Source: Rhynchopus sp. YZ270_cl-10
Taxonomy: Eukaryota > Euglenozoa > Diplonemea > Diplonemida > Diplonemidae
NCBI GenBank assembly: GCA_964035575.1
Contig: OZ037923.1
Coordinates: forward strand, 558,001 to 622,000
Reading direction: 5' to 3'
DNA: 64,000 nucleotides
Part shown: in pieces, positions 23,407 through 34,487 of the stretch
Position numbering within the stretch: position 1 is the stretch's first letter
How the letters are laid out: every line of letters begins with the position of its first letter
Program-made: the position numbers and the translations under genes
Notes under the pieces: generated by a model
What the model was told of the DNA's origin: nothing
Seen by the model: only the letters and a program-made list of their open reading frames with translations
Databases searched by the model: none

Positions 23407-24372
23407 TTAGGCTATGACACAAGAGCATGGGTCTACTCCTAAGGGTGACTTTACACATTTCATGCAGACCCACTTTTTGCATTCGTTGTCCGCACACATG
23501 GCACCGCCCTTGGTCGTGTCTTTGGAGCCACATTGCTCGCAGATTCTTTTGTCAATGAAGACGTATGATCTCATGGGATCCTTCATGATGTAGACAGCGT
23601 GTTTGTGGGCCTTCACGACCTCAGGGGTGGAGAGAGCACTTCCGCAGGGGCCGCACAGATAGCTGATTCGTTTCCTGTCGTCGCAGACCTTGCAGTGATA
23701 GACTATGTCGGTTATACGAGTGTTGCACGTGTCGCACATCTGCTTCTTGGCCGGGTTTTTGAAAAAGACGGTAGGGTGTTTCGCACAAAGGAGTGGAATG
23801 CTGACTTCACCATCCGGGGTGCCGTAATCGTCCAGGACAGATTCTTTCACGACTGGCTTCTTTTGCGGCGTGGGTGTTGATGCTGGTGCCTGGTATGGAA
23901 AGTCGTCGTACTTCCCGGGGACGAAGGGGCCATCGTCTTCGTCGTCGCAACCACCGGCACCAGCGTTGGATGCGCCATCGTCGTCGCCGCCGTCTGCCTC
24001 ACCTCCTCCTCCGTACTCGACGTCTTTGTTGCCAACGGAGAAGATGAAGCCAGCGATAACCCCATCAGGGACATCCCCTTCGACGTGCCACTGTGTGCCG
24101 TCGTGGGAGTTCAGGGCGAATCCGGTCTTGCTCCAGGAGTGGCTCCCGCCTTCAGGGCAAAAATCCCCGCAGCCGTTAACGTTGATGGCACGATTAAAGT
24201 CGCCAGTGTCCGGTCGCATGGTGGACCCATCCCAGCTGCCGCAGTCCATCCCCGTCTCAGGACGCCAGGTGCTGCCATCGAATGTGAATTTGTCCTGGTA
24301 CGAACCGTACTCCTTGTTGAAGTTGGTCCCGTCCCAGGTGTATTTGGTCCCACCGTACCGGATGCAGGCCAT
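23407..24372 (-). CDS. Cys-rich zinc-finger-like protein
   Basis: 321 residues. The N-terminal half has tryptophan repeats (YTWDGTNF, FDGSTWRPETG, SWDGSTMRPDTG) and an acidic, Gly-rich linker. The C-terminal half has paired cysteines and histidines: CDTCNTRITDIVYHC, CKVCDDRK, CGPCG, a KAHKH segment, then CEQCG and CMKC. The arrangement recalls DC1/C1-like or treble-clef zinc modules; the exact family is not assigned. The start ATG is placed directly after a (CT)n tract ending in CTCTTAAG, a very strong splice acceptor, so the longer upstream frame is treated as untranslated. A family B module lies about 210 bp upstream. Confidence 0.8.
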   Translation of the reverse strand: MACIRYGGTKYTWDGTNFNKEYGSYQDKFTFDGSTWRPETGMDCGSWDGSTMRPDTGDFNRAINVNGCGDFCPEGGSHSWSKTGFALNSHDGTQWHVEGDVPDGVIAGFIFSVGNKDVEYGGGGEADGGDDDGASNAGAGGCDDEDDGPFVPGKYDDFPYQAPASTPTPQKKPVVKESVLDDYGTPDGEVSIPLLCAKHPTVFFKNPAKKQMCDTCNTRITDIVYHCKVCDDRKRISYLCGPCGSALSTPEVVKAHKHAVYIMKDPMRSYVFIDKRICEQCGSKDTTKGGAMCADNECKKWVCMKCVKSPLGVDPCSCVIA

Positions 24373-25927
24373 CTTAAGAGGGAGAGAGAGAGAGAGAGAG
24401 AAGTTATCTGGGTTGTTTGGATACATTTTTTTTTTTTTTTTTGGAAAAGTTGGGTAGTGAGGGAGGGTGGTTTTATAGAAAGAAACTGTCGTTTTAAAGT
24501 ATTGGGGTTGACACAAGGATGTGTTTCACCATGTTTTTTTTTTGAGTATTTCCAAAAATCCAGCTGAGTGGAAAGAAAACATTGAAAAGATGAATATACC
24601 TCTCGGGCACACACATCTTTGGGAAAGGTTTTGTTCTTTTTTAGTTGCGTTTGTGTGTGTGTGTGTGTGTGGGGGTAAAAAAATATAGAAACTTCAAAGA
24701 ATAGTTTGTAAGATGACGACCCAAAGCCGCACCCACAAACTTCCCTTTTTTCTTATGGGTGTTTTGTGTTGTCACACAAATGTGTCTTACTTCGTTTTCT
24801 TTGTTTTTGCGAAAAAAAAAAAGTTATTCCTAGAGCAAGAACTATCATCAATGAAAGAGAGAGTGTTCCTATACGTTATGTGTATTAGGCTAGGGTCGTC
24901 CATTTCGTCGTTTGCATCATATAAAAAGGAGAAGTTTTGAAAGATCAAAAGAGCCTCGCGTATGCAGAATAGAAACATAAACGAATAGGGGAGAGAGTCT
25001 CTGTAAGCACGACGACACAATCTGAACATAGCAAAACACAAAAATAATAAATTATGAGATGAATCGAAGCATCTCGTGTGCGTCATCACCAAAAAAAAAG
25101 AAAAGTTTATAAGATGACCCTAAGCCTCTCATGCTTAGTCACCTTGACAAAAGGGTGGGTGAGTGGAACACAGCACCCCTCACCCCCGTTTCCGTGACAA
25201 ACCATCCACAACTCTCGCACAGTCCTCTCCGCATCTAATGCTGGATCTGCACGGCGACCATATACCCGGTACAATATGCTAAATAACATGCCTTGTGCAT
25301 GTTACATTACAAAGATAAAACAGTATGTACCGGGTCACATGGTTACCGTGAATTTTCACAGAATTTCCCACCCACCCCACTCCACATGAGAGAAACCTTG
25401 ACGACAACATAGAAAGAAAAGAACGTTGCCTTTGAAATACAACAGCCCGCTCGTGAACAGTGTACCAAAGAAAAGACATATGACGTGTGTAGTCGTGGAG
25501 CGCATCCTTGAGTGTCTACAACTGATACACACAAGTTTTCAACAAAAAAAAAAAATGGAATGTAATGGGGGTGGCTGAAGGGGAGGCGATTCGCACTTCT
25601 TGCGTACTTTGTGTACCCCTCCGTTCAGCCACACCATGTAAGAATGTGCCTCTCTCGTCATACACACACAATCCTTACATCGTTTTTAACGTGCAGGGAA
25701 CACGCTGGGGTTTTTGAAATTTGGATGTGCCTTCTGTTCACAAAGACGGTTGTTCGAGGGATGACGTGAGCACACCCCATTCGCGTTATAGGTTGAGGCA
25801 CATATAATTGCCTCTCGAGCTTATGTGCATAGGAGAAAAAGGAATAGAGCAAAAAATAAAATGAAATAAAAAAGGATACTTTGAATGAAAAGGATTGACT
25901 GTGTCCCGCCCCCTTATCCCACCATGC
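24373..25927. other. Gene-free stretch with intron-like modules
   Basis: On the minus strand: family B at 24583-24620, family A at 25101-25142 (GTGACTAAGCATGAGAGGC after CTTTTGTCAAG), family C at 25417-25463 (GTACACTGTTCACGAGCGGG), an F-like module near 25485-25545 and a B-like module near 25640. A hairpin MITE lies at 25572-25637. No coding exon could be supported. Confidence 0.55.
25572..25637. mobile_element. Hairpin MITE (GTGGCTGAA ends)
   Basis: GTGGCTGAA at the left faces TTCAGCCAC at the right, with the interior GATTCGCACTT. The same arrangement occurs at 29391-29458, so it is a small dispersed family. Confidence 0.65.
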
Positions 25928-27524
25928 TCATATGCTCATGTCCAGGTCCCCCGTACGTCTGCCACCATCGTCCCCAGCTGCTGCTGCTGCTGCTGCTGCG
26001 GCGTCAGCCTGGTCAGCCTCCTCCGCTTCAGCGAGACTCTTCATGGTCACCAGCTCGCTCGTCTCCCGCTCGAGCTCCTCGTCAGGTGACTCACCGCGCA
26101 CCATCACCCCCGGTGGTGGTGTGTGCATGTGTGCTCCGGGGACTACCTGTTTTTTGGGTATTTTTTTTTGGGGGAGAAAAATAAGGTTTAAGATGACCCC
26201 GGACTGTGCTTGGTCAATTCCAAACAATGGTCAGTGGTCTCGCTAATTCGTGGGGAGATCTGGGGGTAAAATGGATGTCGAATACAGAAAAACGTTTTCC
26301 CGGGGGTTTTTGGGGCTACAAGAGACCGCCCTTGCTTGTCACTACAATGTGGTTTTGAAAATTGTTGCGAAAGTGCATTTAAAAAAAAATAAAACATACC
26401 CCATCATCACTGGGGCCAGTCTTGGCACTCATACACGGCGACGGTGGTGCCTGCTCTGTAACACCACCACCACCACCTCCAAAGGTGAACCTCGGCCTCT
26501 CTGCCCTTGGCGGTTCAGAGCTTTCACTTTGCATTTCGATTTCTTCTGTCCGCGACTTTTTGTCCTTTCTGATGGTCAGGTCTGCCCCGAACTCTGCACA
26601 GGCTATCACCAACACCGCCACCATATACACCAACAGCCCAAACAGGCTGCACACAGACCACGCAATGCACGCCTTGCGCCACATCTCCTCCCTCTGCTCC
26701 TCCTTTTTGCTGATAAACTCCGTCACCTCCGCGAGGCTTGGGCTGTTGTACTCAAAAATGTTGTGCCTCGGGATTTTAAATTTATCCATTTTCTTCCTCT
26801 CCGGAAGGTCTACATAGTCCGACGCCCACAGCCTTCTCATTGCCGTATAAGCACCAGTCTGCTTCGCACCGTAATAGCATTTTTCTGGAGTCGTAGGTTT
26901 CTGTGCAATACAGGTTACATAGATTTGGGGTTCAAACCGACACCCCACTACACTTCCGTGGTACACCAACGGGGCTATACTATATTCCCAGTCTTCGTCA
27001 TACGTGGTCTTCCTTACCGAATGGTCAACTACCCACTCCGGATCCTCCAAGGAAAAATACGAGACATTCCCAGGGACCGTCATGTTCATTGGGTTTACTG
27101 AACGCATGCACCCTAAACGAACCGGGTGGTCCTGTCCCTTCACTAGACCCCCCTTCGCCAGCTTTAGCCTGCGGTACTGTGTAAACGGCTGGTAAAACCC
27201 GAAGGTGCATATCATCACATAGAAGAGCAAGGCATAGTATCCGGAGATGAGGAAGGCGGGGGTCGCCCTGGCGCTGTCATCTGCGCAGGTTGTGTTTAGA
27301 AGTGCGGTGGTAATAGCCCCCGCTCCAATGACCGTCCATACTGCAACGAAGGTAAGTGCCCCAAGGAAGTGCCAAAGGTGTACGTCATATGAGGCACGTT
27401 CCAAGTCCGAATTGTACTCAATCAACTCTGAGATATAAAGGTTGAGCGCAGCGAATCCTGTGAACCAACCCCACAAAAGCATGCCGCTGACCACCATGCT
27501 TAATGTGTACGTCGAGAATCCCAT
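25928..27524 (-). CDS. Diverged paralogue of the array four-helix protein
   Basis: Exon 1 27524-26400, intron 26399-26147, exon 2 26146-25928; 447 residues. It shares the array signature: GCMRSVNPMNMTVPGNVSYF, SLEDPEWVVD, YHGSVVGCRF, YTAMRRL and EYNSPSLAEV, four hydrophobic helices in the same places, and the juxtamembrane EIEMQ. It lacks the array intron at EMQ and has a different one, in phase 0, later in the tail. The tail ends in Glu-rich and poly-Ala sequence. The start follows TTTTTTTCAG by about 35 nt. Single-copy sequence outside the array suggests it is the older member. Confidence 0.85.
26147..26399 (-). other. Intron holding a family A module
   Basis: Donor GGG|GTATGT at 26399, acceptor AAAAAACAG|GTAGTC at 26147, phase 0. 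About 50 nt before the acceptor lies an old family A module (GACCAAGCACAGTCCGGGGT), read in the transcribed direction. This places the module family inside a reading-frame-supported intron. Confidence 0.8.
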
Positions 27525-28988
27525 TGTTTTGCAAAAAATTTTCTTCTTTGGATCCTCTGAAAAAAATGGGGGGTTTTGAAGGTTGATTGAAATCGGGGGG
27601 GAAAATGAATAAAATCAAAAAAAAAGATGCCCTTTTTTTGTTGTCAAAAAATGTGAATATGATTGTGTTGAGAGGGGGGGGTTTTGTGGGAGGGTTTTTG
27701 AGCATTGTTTTTTTTTTCCAGATTTTCTTTTTTTTGTTCAAAAAAAAAAAAAAATCTGAAAAAAAGGGGAATAAGGGAATGCGTTGTGGACCGTGTGGTA
27801 AAGGGGGAGGTGTTACACCACCCCTTATATGTTGGCTTCGTGTCACTTCTGCCTATTTCTCACAAACGCGATCAAAAAATCGTAGTTGAATTGCAAGCAC
27901 CCCCCCCCGACTGACCCACGCACGATGTCAGCCATCTGGATGAAAGCACAAAAGAAAAAATGACGGCCCAAGATACACAAACTCCTCCACGGACAGAGGA
28001 ACAATTGTGAACCCCCCCTTCCAAGGAAAATTTGAGGGAGGACAAGGTAAGGGGTAAATATACAAAATAACCATACATCGAGAAACAAGGCAAGTTTGTA
28101 AAAAGTTGCCCCTGTCGATATACGTTTGATAAAGAGGGGGTGGGATAATAATTAAAATTTAAGATGAACTTCTGCCTTGCTGACCAACAATTTATTACCA
28201 TACAGCATTGTGAAACTGTACAAAAGGTACACTGGTGCAAGCAATAGCTTCCCACGAGGCAGCAGTCGCGTTTGTTCTTCACAGGGTACATGATAGCAAA
28301 GGGGTGGACCAAAATAGAAAACGACTTCAGGATAGGACAGTTAAATGAAATAAAGAACACACTTTTTCGTTTATCGCGCCGCAAAAGGTATGTGTTTTTC
28401 ACTGATGAATGTGATTGATGTTAGTGGAAAACCAATACGCTAAAGCGGGCACGCACCATCCGTCGTTTTCCATTTCTATTCATGCTTGATAACACAAAAA
28501 AATAAAAGACAGTATTATAACGTATCAGTCGCTGTTCAATGGGTTGAAAGTACAGGTATAGGGAACAATAAAAATAGTCCTTCTTCTTTTCGGTGCATAT
28601 TTTGCAAAAAGTGAAGAAAAAAAAGGTAAGGTAAATGTTTTATGCACAACAGTGGTGAAACTTCAGTGGAGTAGTTTCTGACATTAACCCTTGTTTCAGT
28701 CCTAATAATTATTCTTCTAACTAAAGGTGCTCCGGCTGAGCAGAGCTTCTCCTCCTGATTCAATTGTTTTTGTAACGTCCACCTCACCACCCCCCGCCGA
28801 TCTCCCATACATTTTTTTTTTCCAGTTCTTTCGAACTTTCAGCTCTGCTCAACCAACTTTTAGAGGGAGAGCGTGCGGGTTTTAATTGTTTTTGCTTAGA
28901 ATTGGACGTGCTGAAAATCTAGACGCTGCTTGAGACCCCATTTGCGTCTACCAAAAAAAAAGAAACGGAAAAGCAGAAAGAGAAAGAA

Positions 28989-29105
28989 CCACCTGCTTTT
29001 TACCCCGCGTATAGGCGCGTACAGCGCGTAAAGGCTGGGGAAAATGAGTGGGGTTTGGCCTATACGGGCCTTTACGCGCCTATACGCGGGGTAAAAATCA
29101 GGTGG
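28989..29105. mobile_element. MITE with 5-bp target duplication (copy 1)
   Basis: TIR CCACCTGCTTTTTACCCCGC faces GCGGGGTAAAAATCAGGTGG. It is flanked by AAGAA on both sides. A second copy lies inverted at 38791-38908. Interior GTAAAGGC and GCCTATACGG blocks are also inverted. Confidence 0.85.
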
Positions 29106-29390
29106 AAGAAGCAGAAAACAACAAAAAGAAAATTGCACAAAAAAGGATGTAAACCCTTTTTTTTTTTTTTTTGCGCAACAGCCGCCCCGCCTCCCCCCCC
29201 CCAACCCCGCATAAAGCCTTTCCCCTCCCCCCTTTTCATTGTCATCCACCGAGCTAGCCGTATACCCTATGTGGTGCACCCCTTCACTTTCACAACGTTG
29301 TGGAAAGTAGGGGGGCTTGAGGGGGGTCTTGCATCAGTATCAGGATCGGGGGTGTTCCTTCCCGTTTTTTTTTGTTTTGTTTTTTTTTGG

Positions 29391-29458
29391 TGTGGCTGAA
29401 GGGGGGGTGATTCGCACTTTTTCCGCATTTTTTGCGCCCCACCATTTCAGCCACACCA
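29391..29458. mobile_element. Hairpin MITE (GTGGCTGAA ends), copy 2
   Basis: GTGTGGCTGAA and TTCAGCCACAC ends with the same GATTCGCACTTTTT interior as 25572-25637. Confidence 0.65.
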
Positions 29459-30960
29459 TTGTTTAGTTTATGTCGACAATCGCCTCAGTAACGCACCTTG
29501 GTTTAAAAAAAAAAAAAACAGATGACACTCTTTTCCCCATGACATGGGCGTAGGGTGGCTTCTGTTGTCTGATCATTAAACGAAAGAAAAAAAGAAAAGT
29601 TGAAAGTGCAAACGCCTCACCGTTCATCGGCGGACTCAGGCTCTAGAAAGAAGGAAGGAAGGAAAGAAAGAAGCTCGAAAGAAGAAGAAAAAAAAAAGGA
29701 AAAAAAACGAACAATCCTGACAGGTGTATCACATCTTTCGAGCTCGTGAAAGTGTAAAACCACAAGAGAAAAAAAATAATAAATAGAGAACATATCTTCA
29801 AAACAGAAATCATTAGAAAGGGTGCAACGTGCGCCCTTCCATTTTTTGGTGTTAAGTGTTCGGAGGGGAGGGAGCAAAATAGTGCAAAAAAGGGTAAAAG
29901 CAAAAAATAAAGTTGACCTGGAATACAAAGCCCGCTCGTGACCTAAGTGCCATTAAAGAAAACTTCCGGTCTTGAATAATTCCTATAATCGTGGCCCGCG
30001 TATCACTGATTAAGCGGCGCTTGCTTAGTGCCCCGGTACCCAGCAAGGAACGAATCGTTTGCTGTTTAAACAAAATAGAACACATACACATACAGCTGGG
30101 CAACGTTCCGCCCTTTGTAACTACCCACGCTAGCAAACACGAAATACAGAAAAGTTCTGACTCAGCGCAAGCACGACTCTAGATACTTGAATAAAAAATG
30201 AAATAAAAAATAGTAGTCGAAACGTGTTAAAAAACGCATCTCAGTCGAGCTCATGCAAAGGGTGAGACGTGAGTGGCGTACCGTAAGAGAACGGAGGCGG
30301 TTCACAACCGCTCGGCGAGCCACGCAACCTCTGTTTTCCCTCAGCCTTTTTAAACGGCCTACTACGATTTTGCAGTGTTGCCCGTGGGAGCATAGCGGGG
30401 ACCCTAAGGGCAATCATTTGCACAGTTCGTAAACGCGCACATCGTGCCATCCAATGCCATCGCTTTGGGGGAGCGACTTCATCAGATGACTCCGTGCTTA
30501 GTGGGAGGATCTAACTTTTTGTTTTTCAAAAATGCAAGTAAACGTAATACCCTCGTAGTATAAGTAATGCTGATGATTATATTTGCACTATTTTTACTAT
30601 GAGGATAGTTGGTCGACGAACGCCGCTGCTGTGGCATCCAATCATAAAAACAATGCGATGGTGAGGGCTTCTTCGTGACAAGAACAACAAAAAAAGGGGG
30701 GGGGGGGAAATGGGGGAAAAAAAAAAAGAAACGGTGGAAACCAGAGAAGAAATATTAACTCTGAAAGGAAAAAAAAAATGGTTCTTTCGTTGATTGCTCA
30801 ATTACCTTGTTGGAGGGGTGACTGGCGAACGTATCGGAGGAACTATTTTTCAAAAGGGTTGGTGAAGAATAATGAACCTGGGCCTCTCTGTGCTTTTAGT
30901 CTGATTAGATTACTTAATGTTTTGAACATGAACTGTGCTTTTAGCCACCTTGAAAACAGA

Positions 30961-31004
30961 AAGGGTTTATAAGATGAACCCTGGGCCTCTCTGTGTCTTA
31001 TCAC
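30961..31004 (-). repeat. Family A module
   Basis: Reads GTGATAAGACACAGAGAGGC after ATGTGATCAAG, then TTCATCTTATAAACCC and a T/C tract ending TTTTCAAG, where another GTGGC unit begins. The 50 nt in front of it resemble those in front of the family A module at 53488-53525. Confidence 0.7.
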
Positions 31005-31312
31005 CTTGATCACATTCGTTGTCGCGCAGTATCAGATATGCCTGGGTTTCCACAAGTTTGCATTTCCCTAGTGGGTGTTCACAATTTTGGTACGTGCGAT
31101 GTAGCGTGGAGCGCGGGTACGCGAAAGTTGGGCGACGGTCGCAGCCTATAAGTCCTGGTGCGCGAATGGACCGGAGGCCCCGTGAGAAGGAGATGGCAGA
31201 TGCGGGAAATGGGTTTTGGGATCCCAAGAAAATTAGTAGGTGGTGTGGCTTGGAGTATGCGCCTTTTGCAGGATACAAGACCAAAAACACCACCCTCCTG
31301 GAGGGGGCCACC

Positions 31313-31357
31313 CTATTGCTCCCTTCCGTGATCATCACACAGATCAGTTCGGTCAAA
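31313..31357 (-). CDS. Possible last exon of the WD40 gene
   Basis: After a long T-rich tract ending GTTGAAG, the phase needed by the preceding exon gives a short tail, FDRTDLCDDHGREQ, then a stop. Other acceptors (for example near 31525) are possible. A longer open frame overlaps here on the same strand (30967-31356) but is in a different phase. Listed only as a candidate. Confidence 0.25.
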   Translation of the reverse strand, partial: FDRTDLCDDHGREQ

Positions 31358-31972
31358 CTTCAACAAAACCAACAAATAAAAAACAACCACTAAACAAAAC
31401 GAACAAAAAAAAGAAGAAAAAAAAAAAGGTGAAGTTGAGAGTGCAAAACGCCTTTAGGAACGCAAGCGATTCGATGGGGTATCGAACCCTGGAGTGCTGC
31501 GCTTGGGGGTTGCTGACAGGGAAACTGGAAGCACACAGTCGTTTCTCCCAAGCTGATCGGGAGAGAGGGAAAAAAATATGCTGAGAGTGTAAACGCCTCA
31601 CAATTAGAGTTTAGAGGGGGGGAAAAAATGCGGGAGCGCTGCAGTTGCTCTTTACGTTGCCACGTCGCGCCCTTCCACTTTTTCTAATTAAACCCCACCC
31701 CCCTTTGTGTAGCTGCGTAGACAGACCACCCTCCCTTTTTCTTTCCCTAGATAACGCTCGGTCGCTGCACTCCAACGTCACTCCTTTATGTTCGGCCATG
31801 AATGACTCTGTGTGTATAATTGTCACAAAAATATTTTTTTTTAAAAAGAGGAAATTTTTCGTTTGTAAGGGCCATTTTTTGTTTATTTTCACTGTGTGTC
31901 TCTCTTCTTCGACCGTTTCTGCTGAACCTAATCCTTGCATATGCTTCATCAAACGACCATAAGACGACATAC

Positions 31973-34075
31973 CATGTCAACATCAACGGCGTACACATTG
32001 CCCCAGATGTCTCCTAGCGCAAGGGTGTTGTACGAGGAAGCAACGCTCATGATTGGTGCACGCGTCTCGAGTGTCGTGAACTCTTCACCAGTTTTGCCAA
32101 CCAAGACGAGGAACTGTATTAAAAAAAAAACAATCAAAACAAATCCTTTGTGAGAACTCAAACGTTGGACTTTTTTGTAATTTTAGACATCCACATTTAT
32201 TTTTTTTGGTCTCGCAGATCAAAAAGAGTCGCGCAAACGCAAAAGATTAATCAATAGAGACAATACCTGCTTCGCCAACCTCGACACCCCAATCAGCCCT
32301 CCGGGGAGCGCGCTCACCCGCGAGAACTTGCTCTTTCCTGCCAGCATCTCCTCCATCTCAGTCGGCATCCCTTTCTCCCACGGTATCCTCTCGTCCGACT
32401 CGCAGTCAAGCGTCCAGAGGGGCTCAAAGAGGTTGTCACCACTTTCAGCTCCTCCGGTCGGTACATGCCAGCCTCGTACGAAGGAAGGGTCCACTGTGAT
32501 GAGCGTATTGTCGTCAAGGAAGATCATCGACGTGATGGCCGATTTGTGGTCGTTGTTCGATATCAAAACGTCGCCGGTCAGGGCGTCCCAGATTTTGAGA
32601 TCGCCTTCATAGCCACCTGACGCACAGTGGTTTCCTGAGGAGGTAAGCGCCGCCGACATGGCGGCCGATTCGTGACTCTCGAAAGATAGAACCTGGCGAT
32701 TTTCTTTGAATATACCGACCACTCCTGCCCCTCCGTCCAGCTCCCCTGTCAACGCAAAGGTTTTGACGTCGGGTGTCGTGGCAGACCCAGTGATGCGAGC
32801 CGGCTGTTCATATTGGTTGCCAAAATGAATCGACCGAATCTTTTTCCGTTTGTTTGTGTCCCACATAGTAAGCCCTTCCATGGTGGTCGAGTAGATGAGC
32901 TGGTTGTCCTGCGAAAAGATGATCTGTAGTGACGGCAGATCTGTGCTGTCCTCATCACGGAAAATGCACAGTTCACGCCCCGTTCGCGTACAGGCCGTAC
33001 GGATGGTGAGAGAGATAGAGGCCAGCGCGCGGGACACTTGAAGGGTGAAAGGCTTGGCTGCAGGGAGGTTGAGATCGGTTCGATACCTTCGTGGCTGGAT
33101 GTCTGGACCGGACACTGTGGTATAGGCGACCACCTTTTCATCATTGGAGATGGCGATGCACCCTACCCGTTTACCACAACCATCGAATATAACGCGAACG
33201 TCCAGGCTTTTTACGCGCGCCTTCACCAACCGATCCTTGACAAAGCGTTGTGAGACAAAGGAGGATATCGTCCGCCGAACGTCCATATTGCCTTTTACTG
33301 CTTCCTTCCGTTTTGGTTGCTTCTTTGGTGCTGCGCCTGAAGTAGGGCCTGCGCCTGCTCCGTCTAGATTCATAGAAGGCACCTTTCCTCCTCCGGCAAG
33401 TGGACGGATCGGTGGTGTTGTGGCAAATGAAGGCTCTGATTTCGAAATCTGCAGCGTCCCGCCTTTCATAAACCTCGCAAACGTTGGGTCCTCTGCGGAG
33501 ACGTAGCCCTTCTGTACGAACCCCTTCAGCGTCGTGCTCATCACAAATGCAGCCTCTTCTGCCGTCAAAACAAAGGTAAAATCCCCGCCAAACTCAGTAC
33601 TCACCGTCACCAACGGGATGCAATCGTCCCCATTGTCTTCCTCCTGAAGCGGGAGCGGGGGTCTCCGTACCATAGCATAGCTTCCGTTGATGAGATCTGG
33701 AAAGTTTATTAATTGATCATCATGCACACCACCACTCAAAGGGACAGGGGAGGAGCGGAGCTTGAGACGGTGAATAGGAAATGTGTATGCAACGGTAAAG
33801 GTGTCGGCGTCGGAGCCGATTTTGAGTGCTGTGAGAAGGGTGTCCTCGATGGAAAGAACCGGCATGGGGTCGCGAGACCACTTCCCACCAGAGTCTGCGA
33901 GCATCGCGACATTGTTGTTCGGGGTGTCCCCCTCCGCGTGTCCAGCCCCCCCGCGGTCCTGCGCCCCCGTGTTGCCGTTCCGGTTGTCCAGCCGCTTCGA
34001 AGTCTGCTCGCTCCCCTTGCTCGGGCTGTACTTCCCTCCGCTCTCCTCCACGGGAGAAGAGGCACCGCACCCCAT
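31973..34075 (-). CDS. WD40-repeat protein with N-terminal acylation motif
   Basis: Exon 1 34075-32267 (603 codons), intron 32266-32114, exon 2 32113-31973 (47 codons), then donor ATG|GTATGT, so the 3' end lies further down. The N-terminus MGCGAS fits N-myristoylation plus palmitoylation. A low-complexity region and a PKKQPKRKE basic patch follow. The second half has WD-type repeats: GLTMWDTNKRKK, YEGDLKIWDALTGDV, SFVRGWHVPTGG, and in exon 2 ALGDIWGNVYAVD. Probable role: membrane-anchored scaffold. The start follows a T/C tract and GGCCGAAAG. Partner and pathway unknown. Confidence 0.8.
32114..32266 (-). other. Intron of the WD40 gene
   Basis: Donor AAGCAG|GTATTG, acceptor TTTTTTAATACAG|TTCC, phase 0, 153 nt. 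Joining restores a further WD-like blade. No clear dispersed module inside. Confidence 0.8.
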
Positions 34076-34295
34076 TTTATTTAAATTTTCAAAAAAATAT
34101 CAGTGCCTTTCGGCCGTACAAAAAGAAAAAAGAAAAAAGAAAAAAAAAGAATGTATGTGTAAATGTTTGTCTGGTAATAAGGCTATAAGTGGAGAGGACT
34201 GTATTCCGTAAAACCGGTGTTTTTTTTGCATAGTGGAGCTCATCCAATATTATACCAACCAAACAACCGATAATTTCAAAAAAAAAAAAAAGGGT

Positions 34296-34385
34296 TAATT
34301 TGAAATACAAAAGCCCTCTCGTGAACAGTGTACCTTTTGGTACAATGACCGGGGTGTACCGTGGGTAGACCCTCAACCAATGCAA
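34296..34385 (-). repeat. Family C module, extended form
   Basis: Minus strand: GTACACTGTTCACGAGAGGG after TACCAAAAG, then CTTTTGTATTTCAAATTAACC and a T13 run. Upstream of it lies CGGTCATTGTACC, also seen in front of the C modules at 50707 and 61306. Confidence 0.75.
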
Positions 34386-34487
34386 TCCTACTATCGATTT
34401 CGTGGTTTACATCATGAGAAAACGTTGAAATATGCCAAAAAAAAAAAAATGCCTTATTTTTTTTTGAGAATAAATCGCTCCATTGTT

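Larger units (their letters stand above)
27525..30960. other. Gene-free stretch
   Basis: No supported gene. Minus-strand modules: D-like at 27893-27948, an old A at 28154-28190, an E-like fragment near 29598-29625 and C at 29914-29945. A K-type sequence lies at 30780-30850 (CGTTGATTGC...), recurring at 39490-39562. An A-like module is at 30862-30905. Two MITEs (28989-29105, 29391-29458) also lie here. Confidence 0.5.

Noticed and set aside
30967-31356. Minus-strand frame of 129 codons between the WD40 gene and a family A module
   Set aside because: No recognisable domain, wrong phase for the upstream WD40 exon, and a plus-strand frame of equal length overlaps it. Kept only as a possible source of a small exon.
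31465-31510. tRNA-like GGTTCGATACC (B-box-like) on the minus strand
   Set aside because: No A box at the right distance and no acceptor or anticodon stem can be drawn. It lies in a family E-like module with a local hairpin.
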